NCBI GenBank assembly: GCA_963780815.1
Contig: CAWADG010000004.1
Coordinates: forward strand, 1 to 64,000
Source of the DNA: VRUE01 sp963780815
GTDB taxonomy: Bacteria; Actinomycetota; Thermoleophilia; Solirubrobacterales; 70-9
Length of the DNA stretch: 64,000 nt
Direction: 5' to 3'
Below, one piece after another: positions 16,188 through 24,702 of the stretch (position 1 is the stretch's first letter; each line of letters opens with the position of its first letter). Under the pieces are notes generated by a model that worked only from the letters and a program-made list of their open reading frames with translations, did not search any database and had not been told where the DNA came from. The position numbers were made by a program, and so were the translations under genes.

Positions 16188-16397
16188 ATGGACGTCGCGT
16201 CGCTCGCGGATCTTCTGCACGAAACGTCCGGGCGCCACGGCGCATTCGAGGCGGTCGCACCTCCCCACGACTGGTGGGATTGGTACGCGGCGTACATGGA
16301 CGCCCGCCAGAACGGGAGCACCCCCGAGGAGGCCTCCGCCGCCGCTGGGCGCTACATGGCCGATGTCAAGGGGATCGTGGTCCCCTCCACATCCTGA
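16188..16397 (+). CDS. Small conserved hypothetical protein coupled to the VOC gene
   Basis: The product is 69 residues and aromatic-rich (LLHETSGRHGAFEAVAPPHD, then WWDWYAAYMDARQNG), helical throughout and without membrane segment. It begins one base after the VOC stop. Actinobacterial VOC genes are often followed by a small gene of this type, and the two may form one functional unit. I do not know its function. Confidence 0.65.
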   Translation: MDVASLADLLHETSGRHGAFEAVAPPHDWWDWYAAYMDARQNGSTPEEASAAAGRYMADVKGIVVPSTS

Positions 16398-16420
16398 GGA
16401 CGTCGACGAAGTTTCGTCTC

Positions 16421-19192
16421 TCAGGTCGGGATCAGCTCGGACTCCGAGCTCGGCAGCGCCTTCGCGAGCTCCCGGCGGGAGCGGATCCCGAGCTTGGCGT
16501 AGACCTTGCGCAGGTGCCACTCGACCGTGCGGGGGCTGAGGAATAGGCGGGAGCCGATCTCGGGATTCGAAAGCCCGTCGCGGGCAAGACGAGCAATCTG
16601 GCGCTCCTGGGGCGTCAGATCGTCGCGCGCCTCGGCCGTCCGCCTGCGCACCGTCTCGCCCGTCGCAAGCAACTCTCCGCGCGCACGCTCGGCGAACGCG
16701 TCCATGCCGACCTCCGCGAACAGACTATGAGCGGCACGAAGCGGGACTCGTGCGTCGACGCGGCGGTTCTCCCGGCGAAGCCACTCCCCGTACAGGAGGT
16801 ACGTGCGACCGAGGTCAGGGCGCAGCCGGGTCCGACCGAGCAGCTCGATCGCCTCGCGGTACCCACTCTCGGCCGCCTTGCCGTCAGCCAAGAGCGCTTG
16901 CGCCCGCGCGCGGACGCCAAGCGCCCAGTCGGTTTCAGCGACGGCCGTCGCGGCGTTGATCTGCTCGAGGGCATCGCGGGCGGCGTCCGTGTTGTCGCTC
17001 CTCACCGCGGCCTCGATCAGCTCCGACGCCGCCCAGACCGAGACGAACAGCTCCGGCGTATCGTCGCTCGCCTGGCTGGCCGCGGCCAGCGCCTCGCTGT
17101 AGCGGCCGACGCCGTTGAGCAGGATCGACCTCGCCCAGTGCGCGTACTGGACCGCCGTTCCCTGTCCGCCGGCCGTCGCCTCCTCAATCGTCGTGTCGAT
17201 GAGATTCGACGCGGCGGCCTCGCGACCCTGAAGCCCGACGAACAGAAGCGCCCCGTAGGGCGCCACCCGGGCACCAGTCGCATCGGTGACCCCGTCGGCC
17301 TCGGCGACGAGCATCGCTGCCCGACCGAAATCGCCGCCCAACGCGACGGCCTGGGTCAGCACATTGACGCTGACCGCCAGCACGGTCAAGGCACCCGACT
17401 CGCGAGCGAGCTGCACTCCGCGATCGGCGACCTCGAGGCAGGTGTCGTAGTCCCACACCATCACCGCGGCGGCGGTCGCCAGCCAACCCCAGCGGATCAT
17501 TTCTTCCGCCGAGACGTCGTCGCCGCCAAAGCCCCTCGCCGCCTCCGCGAGGAGCGGCGCCGCCGCGGACCGCCCGTCGGTGAATGCCATTGCGAACCCC
17601 TCCAGCAGCCGATCGGCCGGACGCGCACGCGAGGCGGACCGGGGAGCCGCGCGGACCTCCTGCGAGACCTCCTCGAGGTCCGCGCCACCGGCAAGCGTCC
17701 CGGCGAACAGCGCCGAGCTCCAGGCGTCGAGATAGGTCTCGTGCGCGAGCTGGGGGTCGAGCGACTCCAGGGCCTTGGCGGCGCGAAGCAGAAGGCCGGG
17801 CGCTTCGCTTCCGCGGCTCTCGGAGTAGGCGGCCTCCGCGCGCAACAGGTCCAGTCGAGCCCGCTGGAGCTCATCCAGGGGGTCGGCCTCCGCAGCGGCC
17901 AAGAGGCCCAATGCCAGATCGAATGCCCCAGCGCCCAGGCCCGCCTCCGCGGCCGCGAGCGCTCGGTCCGCTCGCTGGGCGGAGTCGCCGGTGAGCGCCA
18001 CGGCGCGCTGAAGGAACGCCGCGGCGGCGGCAAGCCCACCTCGGGCCTGCGCCCGGCCCGCCGAGCGCTCGAGCTCCGACGCCACCTCCTCGTCGGGCGC
18101 CGCCGCCGCGGCGGCCAGATGCCACGCCCGGCGATCGGGGTCCAACTCCCCATCGGTCACCTCCGCCAAGGTCCGATGGACCGCCCGGCGCGCCGATCCG
18201 TCTGCTGATCGGTAGACAGCGGAGCGCACAAGGGGATGGCGGAAGGTGACGCGCTCACCGAACTCGAGCAGTCCCTCGGTCGCGTCCGCAGTGGAGGTGA
18301 TTCCGCGCCGCTCCGATGCGCGCAGCAGAAGCAGCGGATCGCCGGTCGGCTCGGCGGCGGCCACGAGCAGGAGGTGTCGCGCGTCGTCGGAGAGCGTCTC
18401 GACCTGCCGGATGTAGCTCTCCTCGATGCGCCCGGCGACCGGGTGCGGCTCGACCGTTCCGAACCCGCCGGCGAGCTGCGCCGCCGTCAGCCCGCGTGGC
18501 AGCTCGAGCAGGGCAAGCGGGTTGCCGCGCGCCTCCGCGACTACCCGGTCGCGCACTCGCTCATCCAGCATCGAGGGCGCTGCCGAGGAGAGCAGTGCCC
18601 TCGCGTCGCCATCTCGCAGGCCGTGGACCGCGAGCTCCGGCACGTGTCGCAGGTCATCTCCGGGCTCGCGCGCGGCGAACACGATCGCGACCGGCTCCGC
18701 GCGAAGGCGCCGAGCCACGAAGGCGAGCGTCACCGCCGACGCCCGGTCCACCCACTGCGCGTCATCGACGACGCAGAGAAGGGGACGCTCGTCCGCGACC
18801 TCCGCGAACAGGCTGAGCACCGCGAGGCCGACGAGAAACCGATCCGGCGGAAGGCCATCGCGCTCCCCGAACACGATCTCGAGCGCCTCCCGTTGCGGGG
18901 CGGGCAGTCCCTCGAGCCGGCCGAGCAGGGGAGCGCACAGTTGGTGCAGGCCGGCGAATGCCAGCTCCATCTCCGACTCGACGCCGGCGGCGCGGACGAC
19001 GGTCACATCCGCAGCGGCCTGGGATAGGTGATCGAGGAGCGCGGTCTTTCCGATCCCGGCCTCGCCCCGCAGCACCAGGGAACGGCTCTCACCGCGCCGG
19101 AGCGCGGTGAGCAACCCGTCGAGCAACCCACACTCGCCGGCTCGGCCACGCAGAATCGCCCGGCCATCATGACCGGGCGGACGGTCGTTCAT
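16421..19192 (-). CDS. LAL-type LuxR-family ATPase transcriptional regulator
   Basis: The 923-residue protein starts with a STAND-type ATPase domain: LRGEAGIGKTALLDHL (Walker A, about residues 41-56) and LLCVVDDAQWVDR (Walker B, near 135). A long helical sensor region of TPR-like repeats follows (residues about 350-840). It ends with a LuxR HTH (LTPQERQIARLARDGLSNPE, then RTVEWHLRKVYAKLGI). Size and order are those of LAL regulators. These bind ATP and an effector and activate local operons. It is divergent from the hydrolase/GMC operon and lies inside the metabolic block whose genes share an upstream element, so it is the likely local regulator. ATG at 19192. Confidence 0.9.
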   Translation of the reverse strand: MNDRPPGHDGRAILRGRAGECGLLDGLLTALRRGESRSLVLRGEAGIGKTALLDHLSQAAADVTVVRAAGVESEMELAFAGLHQLCAPLLGRLEGLPAPQREALEIVFGERDGLPPDRFLVGLAVLSLFAEVADERPLLCVVDDAQWVDRASAVTLAFVARRLRAEPVAIVFAAREPGDDLRHVPELAVHGLRDGDARALLSSAAPSMLDERVRDRVVAEARGNPLALLELPRGLTAAQLAGGFGTVEPHPVAGRIEESYIRQVETLSDDARHLLLVAAAEPTGDPLLLLRASERRGITSTADATEGLLEFGERVTFRHPLVRSAVYRSADGSARRAVHRTLAEVTDGELDPDRRAWHLAAAAAAPDEEVASELERSAGRAQARGGLAAAAAFLQRAVALTGDSAQRADRALAAAEAGLGAGAFDLALGLLAAAEADPLDELQRARLDLLRAEAAYSESRGSEAPGLLLRAAKALESLDPQLAHETYLDAWSSALFAGTLAGGADLEEVSQEVRAAPRSASRARPADRLLEGFAMAFTDGRSAAAPLLAEAARGFGGDDVSAEEMIRWGWLATAAAVMVWDYDTCLEVADRGVQLARESGALTVLAVSVNVLTQAVALGGDFGRAAMLVAEADGVTDATGARVAPYGALLFVGLQGREAAASNLIDTTIEEATAGGQGTAVQYAHWARSILLNGVGRYSEALAAASQASDDTPELFVSVWAASELIEAAVRSDNTDAARDALEQINAATAVAETDWALGVRARAQALLADGKAAESGYREAIELLGRTRLRPDLGRTYLLYGEWLRRENRRVDARVPLRAAHSLFAEVGMDAFAERARGELLATGETVRRRTAEARDDLTPQERQIARLARDGLSNPEIGSRLFLSPRTVEWHLRKVYAKLGIRSRRELAKALPSSESELIPT

Positions 19193-19285
19193 GGCACCGA
19201 CGATCCTAAATCCCCGGGCCGTCCCTGACAAACGCAGGCCTGGTGGCGGGGTGTTTCCCTGATGTGAGCGCCTCAAGCGGATGAC

Positions 19286-19317
19286 CAGGGATTCGGCCCG
19301 TGAGTTCACGGGCGCGA
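19286..19317 (+). promoter_or_regulatory. Shared upstream element, site 3
   Basis: CAGGGA at 19286-19291 and GTTCACGGGCGCGA at 19304-19317 match site 1 in both blocks and in the 14-base spacing; the ATG follows about 30 bases later in both. TTTCCCTGAT lies on the left side, near 19254, in the divergent region shared with the LAL gene. Confidence 0.5.
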
Positions 19318-19347
19318 GGGACCGCTCAAGGCGCGGAGGATTGCCTC

Positions 19348-20175
19348 ATGCCGATCACGATGACCCCGCAGGCCAAGTTCCAAACCGTCGACGGCGTTCG
19401 GATCCGGTACGCGGACAGCGGCGGTTCGCAGGGGCAAACGTTGCTCCTGACCTGCCCTTGGCCGGAGAGCGTCTACGCGTTCGCGGAGATCTGGGGGGCT
19501 CTCGCCGAGCACGCACGCCTGTTCGCGGTCGACCTGCCCGGATTCGGGGCTTCCGAGCGGCGCGATGAGCTCCTCTCGCCACGTGCGATGGGTGATTTCC
19601 TCGCTCTGCTCATCGCTGAGGCGGAGCTGGGCAGGCCTCACATCGTCGCGCCCGACGTAGGAACGGCGGCCGCCCTGTTCGCGGCTGCCGCGCATCCGGA
19701 GCGGCTTGCGAGCGCCATCGTCGGCACCGGCGCAGCCGCGGTACCCCTCCAGCTAGGTGAGCCGCTGGCAACCTGGGTGGTAGACCCCGACCTCGACAAG
19801 TACCGCGAGATCGACCCGCGCGTGATCGTTGGCACCGCGATAGACAAAATCGCGGGAGGGGTGGCCGACGACATCAGGGCGGACTATCTCGAGTGCTACG
19901 ACGGCGACCGCTTCGTCGAGTCGATGCGGTACGTCCGCAGATACCCCGAGGAGCTGCCGATCCTGGCCGAGCTGCTGTCGGAGATCACGACGCCGGTCAC
20001 GATCGTCAACGGCCGCCGCGATCCGGTCGTTCCCCTGGCCAACGCCGAGTTTCTAGACGAGCGGCTGCCCAGCAGCAACCTCGTGATCATCGACGCCGGG
20101 CACTTCGTCTGGGAGGAGGCACCGACGGAGTACGCCTCGGTGATCATCGACTCGATCACCGGAAGCGGCGGGTAA
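19348..20175 (+). CDS. Alpha/beta hydrolase with an Asp at the nucleophile elbow
   Basis: The 275-residue protein has VRIRYADSGG, TCPWPES in the oxyanion-loop place, FAVDLPGFGASERR, and an elbow reading APDVGTAAALFA. An Asp therefore stands where Ser hydrolases have Ser, as in haloalkane dehalogenases and epoxide hydrolases. The acid and His lie around VNGRRDPVVP and DAGHFVWEEAP. GGAGGA precedes the ATG at 19348. It opens the operon that continues with the GMC oxidoreductase, Rieske protein and crotonase. Dehalogenase or epoxide hydrolase activity is an inference from the elbow only. Confidence 0.85.
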   Translation: MPITMTPQAKFQTVDGVRIRYADSGGSQGQTLLLTCPWPESVYAFAEIWGALAEHARLFAVDLPGFGASERRDELLSPRAMGDFLALLIAEAELGRPHIVAPDVGTAAALFAAAAHPERLASAIVGTGAAAVPLQLGEPLATWVVDPDLDKYREIDPRVIVGTAIDKIAGGVADDIRADYLECYDGDRFVESMRYVRRYPEELPILAELLSEITTPVTIVNGRRDPVVPLANAEFLDERLPSSNLVIIDAGHFVWEEAPTEYASVIIDSITGSGG

Positions 20176-20228
20176 TGAGCGCGGTCGGCACCGGCATTGC
20201 CCACATCACCCTGGTGGCAGCCCCCTGA
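20175..20228 (+). CDS. 17-codon coupling reading frame
   Basis: A 17-residue frame (MSAVGTGIAHITLVAAP) starts on the TAATG that ends the hydrolase and stops in the TGATG that starts the GMC gene. It bridges the two genes without a break in translation. The text GIAHITLV resembles the first strand of VOC proteins, so it may be a relic of a deleted VOC gene kept as a coupler. Low confidence as a protein. Confidence 0.3.
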   Translation: MSAVGTGIAHITLVAAP

Positions 20229-21958
20229 TGGCCAAATTCGACTATGACGTCGCGATCATCGGCTCGGGGTTCGGCGGGAGCGTCGCCGCGCTCCGCGCCG
20301 CCGAGAAGGGCTACCGGGTTGGGGTCATGGAGTCCGGCAGGCGCTGGAAGGACGAGGACATCCCGAAGACGCAGTGGGATCTCCCGAGCTTCATCTGGCT
20401 CCCGGCGGCGGAGCTGTACGGGATCCAGAGGATCGAGTACCTCGACGACGTGCTGATTCTCTCCGGCGCGGGAGTGGGCGGCGGCTCGCATGTCTACGCC
20501 AACACGCTGTACGTCCCTCCAAAGCAGTTCTTCGACGCGCCGGAGTGGGCGGAGATCACCGATTGGGCCGACGAGCTGGCACCGTGCCTCGACCAGGCAA
20601 CTCGGATGCTCGGCGTCGTCCGCTATCCGTACATGCCGACCGACGTCGACCGGGTACTGCAGGAAGTCGCGATCGACATCGGGCGGGGAGAGACTTTCAA
20701 CAAGGCGCCGGTGGGGGTCTATTTCGGAAGTCCCGGTGTCGAGGCCGACGATCCCTATTTCGGCGGGGTTGGCCCGCGCCGGACCGGCTGCATCTCATGC
20801 GGCAACTGCAACATCGGCTGCGGCCATAACGCCAAGAACAAGCTGACGACGAACTACCTCTACCTGGCGGAGAAGCTCGGCGCCGAGGTACACGAACTGC
20901 ACGAAGTCCATGAGCTTGTCCCGCTCGAAGGAGGCGGGTTCGAGGCCCATGTGCGTCATCCCGGGTGGGCGCAGCGATCGGCCCGCCTGCACCGCCACAC
21001 CTACACCGCCGAGCAGGTGATCGTCGCCGCCCACGCCTACGGCTCGGCCAAGCTCCTGCACCACATGCAGCACAAGGGTCGGCTGAAGGGACTGTCGAGC
21101 GAGCTCGGGCAAAGAGCGAGGACGAACTCCGAGCAGCTCCTTGCGATGACGCGGACGCACGAGGAGTGGGAGCGCGATCCCGAGAAGATCCATGTCACGC
21201 CCGGCTCGGTCGCGATCACGTCGGGGGTCTGGCCCGACTCGGTGACAAGCGTCGAGCCCACCATGTGGGGGGTCGGGAGCGACGTGTTCGCGTTCCTGGT
21301 AACCGAGCACCAGCACGGCGAGCAGAAGCACGCGACCGCATCCTGGCTTAGGGAGCTCGTCGGACACCCAGGCCGGGTGCTCGGCTTCAGCGACCCCCGA
21401 CACTGGTCCGAGCGGAGCTTCATCGCCCTGTGCTCGCAGACGACCGACACCTCGATCGAGCTCTATTGGGACGACGGCCTGCTGCGGAGCCGGCCCTCCG
21501 GAACACCTCCCTCCGTCCACGTCCCGGAGATCGAGGAGTTCGTCGATCGGGTGGCAAAGAAGATGGGAACTCACGAGGGGGCGGTCCTCTTCGAGGTGAT
21601 CAACCGCAACGCGTCCGCTCACTTCATCGGTGGGATCCCGATCGGCGAGAGCAGTGAAACCGGCGCCGTCGACCCATACCTGCGGCTATTCGGCCAGCCG
21701 GGAGTTCACGTCATGGACGGCAGCGTGATGCCGGCCAACCCGGGAGTGAACCCCTCGCTCATGATCACGGCACTGGCCGAGCGCGCGATGTCGCTCTGGC
21801 CGAACAGGGGCGACCCGGACAACAGGCCACCGATGGGTTCCGGCTACGAGCGCATCGACCCGGTCACGCCGCACCGGCCGGTGGTGCCGGCCGGCGCTCC
21901 GGGCGAGCTGCGACTCGATGCGAAGAAGGCCGACGTCGTCCCCGACTACCCCTACTGA
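20228..21958 (+). CDS. GMC-family FAD oxidoreductase (cholesterol-oxidase-like)
   Basis: The 576-residue protein has an N-terminal FAD-binding fold (VAIIGSGFGGSVAALRAAEK, residues about 8-27), LSGAGVGGGSHVYAN, and a Cys-rich segment CISCGNCNIGCGHNAKNKL near residues 188-206 that is typical of the cholesterol-oxidase-like GMC branch. It ends with the GMC signature MDGSVMPANPGVNPSLMI. The active-site His/Asn region is close to this end. No Tat signal is seen, so it is probably cytosolic. It oxidises an alcohol with FAD and passes electrons to O2 or another carrier; the Rieske ferredoxin encoded next is a candidate acceptor. Confidence 0.87.
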   Translation: MAKFDYDVAIIGSGFGGSVAALRAAEKGYRVGVMESGRRWKDEDIPKTQWDLPSFIWLPAAELYGIQRIEYLDDVLILSGAGVGGGSHVYANTLYVPPKQFFDAPEWAEITDWADELAPCLDQATRMLGVVRYPYMPTDVDRVLQEVAIDIGRGETFNKAPVGVYFGSPGVEADDPYFGGVGPRRTGCISCGNCNIGCGHNAKNKLTTNYLYLAEKLGAEVHELHEVHELVPLEGGGFEAHVRHPGWAQRSARLHRHTYTAEQVIVAAHAYGSAKLLHHMQHKGRLKGLSSELGQRARTNSEQLLAMTRTHEEWERDPEKIHVTPGSVAITSGVWPDSVTSVEPTMWGVGSDVFAFLVTEHQHGEQKHATASWLRELVGHPGRVLGFSDPRHWSERSFIALCSQTTDTSIELYWDDGLLRSRPSGTPPSVHVPEIEEFVDRVAKKMGTHEGAVLFEVINRNASAHFIGGIPIGESSETGAVDPYLRLFGQPGVHVMDGSVMPANPGVNPSLMITALAERAMSLWPNRGDPDNRPPMGSGYERIDPVTPHRPVVPAGAPGELRLDAKKADVVPDYPY

Positions 21959-21981
21959 GCTGAGCAGAGAAAGGAGAAGCG

Positions 21982-22317
21982 ATGACCGAGGTGGCCACTG
22001 ACGCTTTCCGCACTGTTGGGCCGAGCGATGCGATCCCCGACGGCTTCGTCGTTCCCTACTACCTGGAGGACCGCAAGCTGCGGATCTCGGTTGCACGTGT
22101 CGCGGGGCACCTCTACGCCTTCGACGATCTCTGCACCTGCGCTGAGCAGGCATGCCCACTGTCCGGAGGCCTACTCACAGGCACAACGATCATGTGCCAG
22201 TGCCACGGCTCACGGTTCGATGTCACCACCGGCGCAGTGGTCAACGGCCCGGCGACCGACCCACTCACGGCTTACGAAGTCCAAGAGGTGGACGACGAGG
22301 TCGGGGTCCGCGCGTGA
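21982..22317 (+). CDS. Rieske-type [2Fe-2S] ferredoxin, first ligand pair CxC
   Basis: The 111-residue protein has the small Rieske fold. The second ligand motif is CQCHGSRFD, a normal CxxH. The first, normally CxH, reads CTCAEQACPLSGG, so a Cys stands where the His ligand is expected. The flanking strands (LYAFDDLC; GAVVNGPATDPL; YEVQEVDDEVGV) are typical. AAAGGAG precedes the ATG at 21982. It lies between the GMC and crotonase genes and is probably the electron carrier of the pathway. With a CxC pair the cluster could be an all-Cys or three-Cys variant. Confidence 0.85.
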   Translation: MTEVATDAFRTVGPSDAIPDGFVVPYYLEDRKLRISVARVAGHLYAFDDLCTCAEQACPLSGGLLTGTTIMCQCHGSRFDVTTGAVVNGPATDPLTAYEVQEVDDEVGVRA

Positions 22318-22372
22318 CAGACAGCCGAGCCGAGAGGCGACTAAGCCTCTCAAGGGAGGTGTGAGGGATCGC

Positions 22373-23152
22373 ATGGAGACGCTGACCGTCGCCGAAAGGG
22401 CGGGAGCTCTGTTTGCGGAGATCGCGGCTCCGCCCATGAATCTTCTCGGTCCCGAGTTGGTCCGGGACCTGGTCTCCCTGATCCAGAAAGCCGAGGCCGA
22501 TGACAGCGTCAAGGTGCTCGTCTTCAAGAGCGCAGACCCCGACTACTTCATTTCCCACGTCGACCTCACGCAGGTCAGTGAGTACCGGGCGGAGGCCGCG
22601 AAGCTGACCGGCGAGGCATCGATCGCTCTCCTGTTTCGCCATCTGAGCACCAGCCCCCTTGTCAGCATCGCGCAGATCGAAGGTCGCGTTCGCGGCGCCG
22701 GAAGCGAGTTCGTGCTCGCCTGCGACATGCGCTTCGCGGCGCGCGAGTCAGCGATATTCGGCCAGTTTGAGCCGTCGTTCGGCACGATCCCCGGTGCGGG
22801 CGCCGCGCAACACCTGACACGCCTGATGGGCCGCGCCCGGGCGCTCGAGGTCATGTTGAGCGCCGAGGACTACGACGCGGACCTGGCCGAGCGCCACGGC
22901 TGGGTCAACCGTGCATTGCCGGCGGACGCGCTCGATGATTTCGTCAGATCGCTGGCCCATCGGATCGCCGGCTTCCCGGCGCCCGGCCAATGGGTCGTGA
23001 AGGATCGCGTCAACGCGATAGCGCTCGCACCTGCTGAGGACTTCCGTCGAGATTCCGAGCTCTTCGGCGAGGAGGTGCGAAGCCCCGAGGTCCAGCGGCG
23101 GATCGCCGCTGCGATGAAGCAAGGCCCTCCAGACCCGGGACTGGGAGATTGA
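22373..23152 (+). CDS. Enoyl-CoA hydratase/isomerase family protein
   Basis: The 259-residue crotonase-fold protein has an oxyanion-hole strand VKVLVFKSADPDYFISHVDL, then IAQIEGRVRGAGSEFVLACD, and FGQFEPSFGTIPGAGAAQHL with the Glu region of hydratases. The C-terminal helices close a trimer. AAGGGAGG lies about 14 bases before the ATG at 22373; a GTG at 22361 is in frame but too near that site. The gene follows the Rieske gene and is likely in the same operon. Isomerase or hydratase chemistry on a CoA thioester is expected but the substrate is unknown. Confidence 0.85.
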   Translation: METLTVAERAGALFAEIAAPPMNLLGPELVRDLVSLIQKAEADDSVKVLVFKSADPDYFISHVDLTQVSEYRAEAAKLTGEASIALLFRHLSTSPLVSIAQIEGRVRGAGSEFVLACDMRFAARESAIFGQFEPSFGTIPGAGAAQHLTRLMGRARALEVMLSAEDYDADLAERHGWVNRALPADALDDFVRSLAHRIAGFPAPGQWVVKDRVNAIALAPAEDFRRDSELFGEEVRSPEVQRRIAAAMKQGPPDPGLGD

Positions 23153-23230
23153 TCTCGGACGGGCCCTGGGCGATCTGTCTTCCGATGAACAGAAACGTTG
23201 ATCGAGTCACCACAACAAAGGAGCACACAC

Positions 23231-23698
23231 ATGGCGACCCTACATTTCAAGGCGACGACCACCGCGACACCCGAGCAGTGGGTGGCCGCGCTGACCGACT
23301 TCGGGCCCGGCCGCTCGGAGCTGTTCGAAAACAGCGCCGATGACGATCTCAAGGTGCATGATCAGGGCCCGACCGAAGCCGACGTCACCGAGGGGTCCAG
23401 CGGCATTTGGGAGCGCCTGCACTACGACTGGTCGGATCCCAACCGCGTCGTATTGACCACCACCGACTCCAACACATGGGGAGGCGACTCGAGCCACACC
23501 TACACCTTCACGCGCGAGCCCGATGGCAAAACCGACGTGGACTACGTCGTGGTGCGGGAGGGCAAGAACCTCAAAGGACGGGTGCTAGGGATCGTCCTCG
23601 GAACCGTCGGTAAGGGTCGCCTGGAAAAGGCGTTCGAGGGCGCGGTCGCCGCAATAGAGGCCCGCAACGGCGGTGCGAACGCGGCGGAAGCCACCTGA
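23231..23698 (+). CDS. SRPBCC (START-like) family protein
   Basis: The 155-residue protein has the helix-grip order: LHFKATTTATPEQWVAALTD, strands through DDDLKVHDQGPTEADVTEGS and YDWSDPNRVVLTTTDSN, then a long C-terminal helix with GRLEKAFEGAVAAIEARNGG. AAAGGAG lies before the ATG at 23231. Members bind hydrophobic ligands or serve as polyketide cyclases. It ends the metabolic run, two bases before the membrane protein gene. Confidence 0.75.
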   Translation: MATLHFKATTTATPEQWVAALTDFGPGRSELFENSADDDLKVHDQGPTEADVTEGSSGIWERLHYDWSDPNRVVLTTTDSNTWGGDSSHTYTFTREPDGKTDVDYVVVREGKNLKGRVLGIVLGTVGKGRLEKAFEGAVAAIEARNGGANAAEAT

Positions 23699-23700
23699 AG

Positions 23701-24702
23701 ATGGCCAATGCCGCACCGACGCCGCGGGCCGTCGCGCTCGTGCTCGTCCCGGCGCTGGTGCTGATGCTGGCGTTCGCGTTCTCCTACGTCGGCGCCTTCC
23801 ACGATCCGACCCCGCACAGCGTGCCGGTGGCGGTCGTCGGGCCGCCCTCGCTGGCGACGGAACTCGACCGCCTGCCCGGCGATCCACTCGACGCGCGCCA
23901 GGCCTCCTCCCGTCGCGATGCGCTGTCGCAGATCGACGACCGCGAGGTCTACGGCGCCTATGACGGTGCCAGGAGCCGCCTCTTCGTCGCCTCGGCCGCC
24001 AATGCAGCCACCGCCCTCGCGCTGACAGCGACTTTCGAGCGCATCGCCGCCGTTCACAGACGGCCACCGGTCCACGTCACCGACGTCAAGCCGCTACCGC
24101 CGAAGGATCCCAATGGTACCGCCGCTTTCTACGCGATGATCGCGTGGATGTTCGGCGGCTACATCGCCGCGACATTGATCGGGTTGATCGGGAGTCCGCG
24201 CAGCACCAGCAGGCAGCGCGCCCTGGCACGGGTCGGAGCGCTGGCCGGATTCTCAATCGTCGCCGGAATCCTCAGCGTGGTCTTGCTGCGGGCGTGCTTT
24301 GGGGTCTTCTCGGGCCACGTGCTCGCACTGTGCGGGATCGCTGCCCTGACCGTGTTCGCAAGCGCCGCCGCCACAGCGGGCATCCAGGCTGCAGCCGGCC
24401 CCGCGGGGACCGGCATCGTCATCCTTGTCTTCGTCATCCTCGGTAACGCCGCATCGGGCGGCCCATTTGCCCGGCCCCTGTTGCCCGGGCTCTGGAGGAC
24501 GGTCGGCGGCCTGCTCCCGCCGGGCGCAAGCGTCGACCTGGCGCGGTCGGCGCTGTTCTTCAACGGCGCGCGGATCGCAGGCCCGATTCTCGTGCTGGGC
24601 GGCTGGGCGGCGGTGGGTACGGCGCTGGCGCTGGCGCTTGGCGGTCGCATTGTCGACCCGGTCGACACCGAGGCGGCTGCTGCCGCGGGGGCAGCGGTTT
24701 GA
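23701..24702 (+). CDS. ABC-2/YhgE-like membrane protein
   Basis: The 333-residue protein has one N-terminal membrane helix, an extracytoplasmic domain of about 110 residues (VAVVGPPSLATELDRLPGDP...) and a block of five to six helices from residue 140 on. That order matches YhgE/Pip or ABC-2 permease-like proteins. No ATPase gene is adjacent. It is followed by a MFS gene with overlapping start, so it could be an accessory of that exporter. Confidence 0.7.
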   Translation: MANAAPTPRAVALVLVPALVLMLAFAFSYVGAFHDPTPHSVPVAVVGPPSLATELDRLPGDPLDARQASSRRDALSQIDDREVYGAYDGARSRLFVASAANAATALALTATFERIAAVHRRPPVHVTDVKPLPPKDPNGTAAFYAMIAWMFGGYIAATLIGLIGSPRSTSRQRALARVGALAGFSIVAGILSVVLLRACFGVFSGHVLALCGIAALTVFASAAATAGIQAAAGPAGTGIVILVFVILGNAASGGPFARPLLPGLWRTVGGLLPPGASVDLARSALFFNGARIAGPILVLGGWAAVGTALALALGGRIVDPVDTEAAAAAGAAV

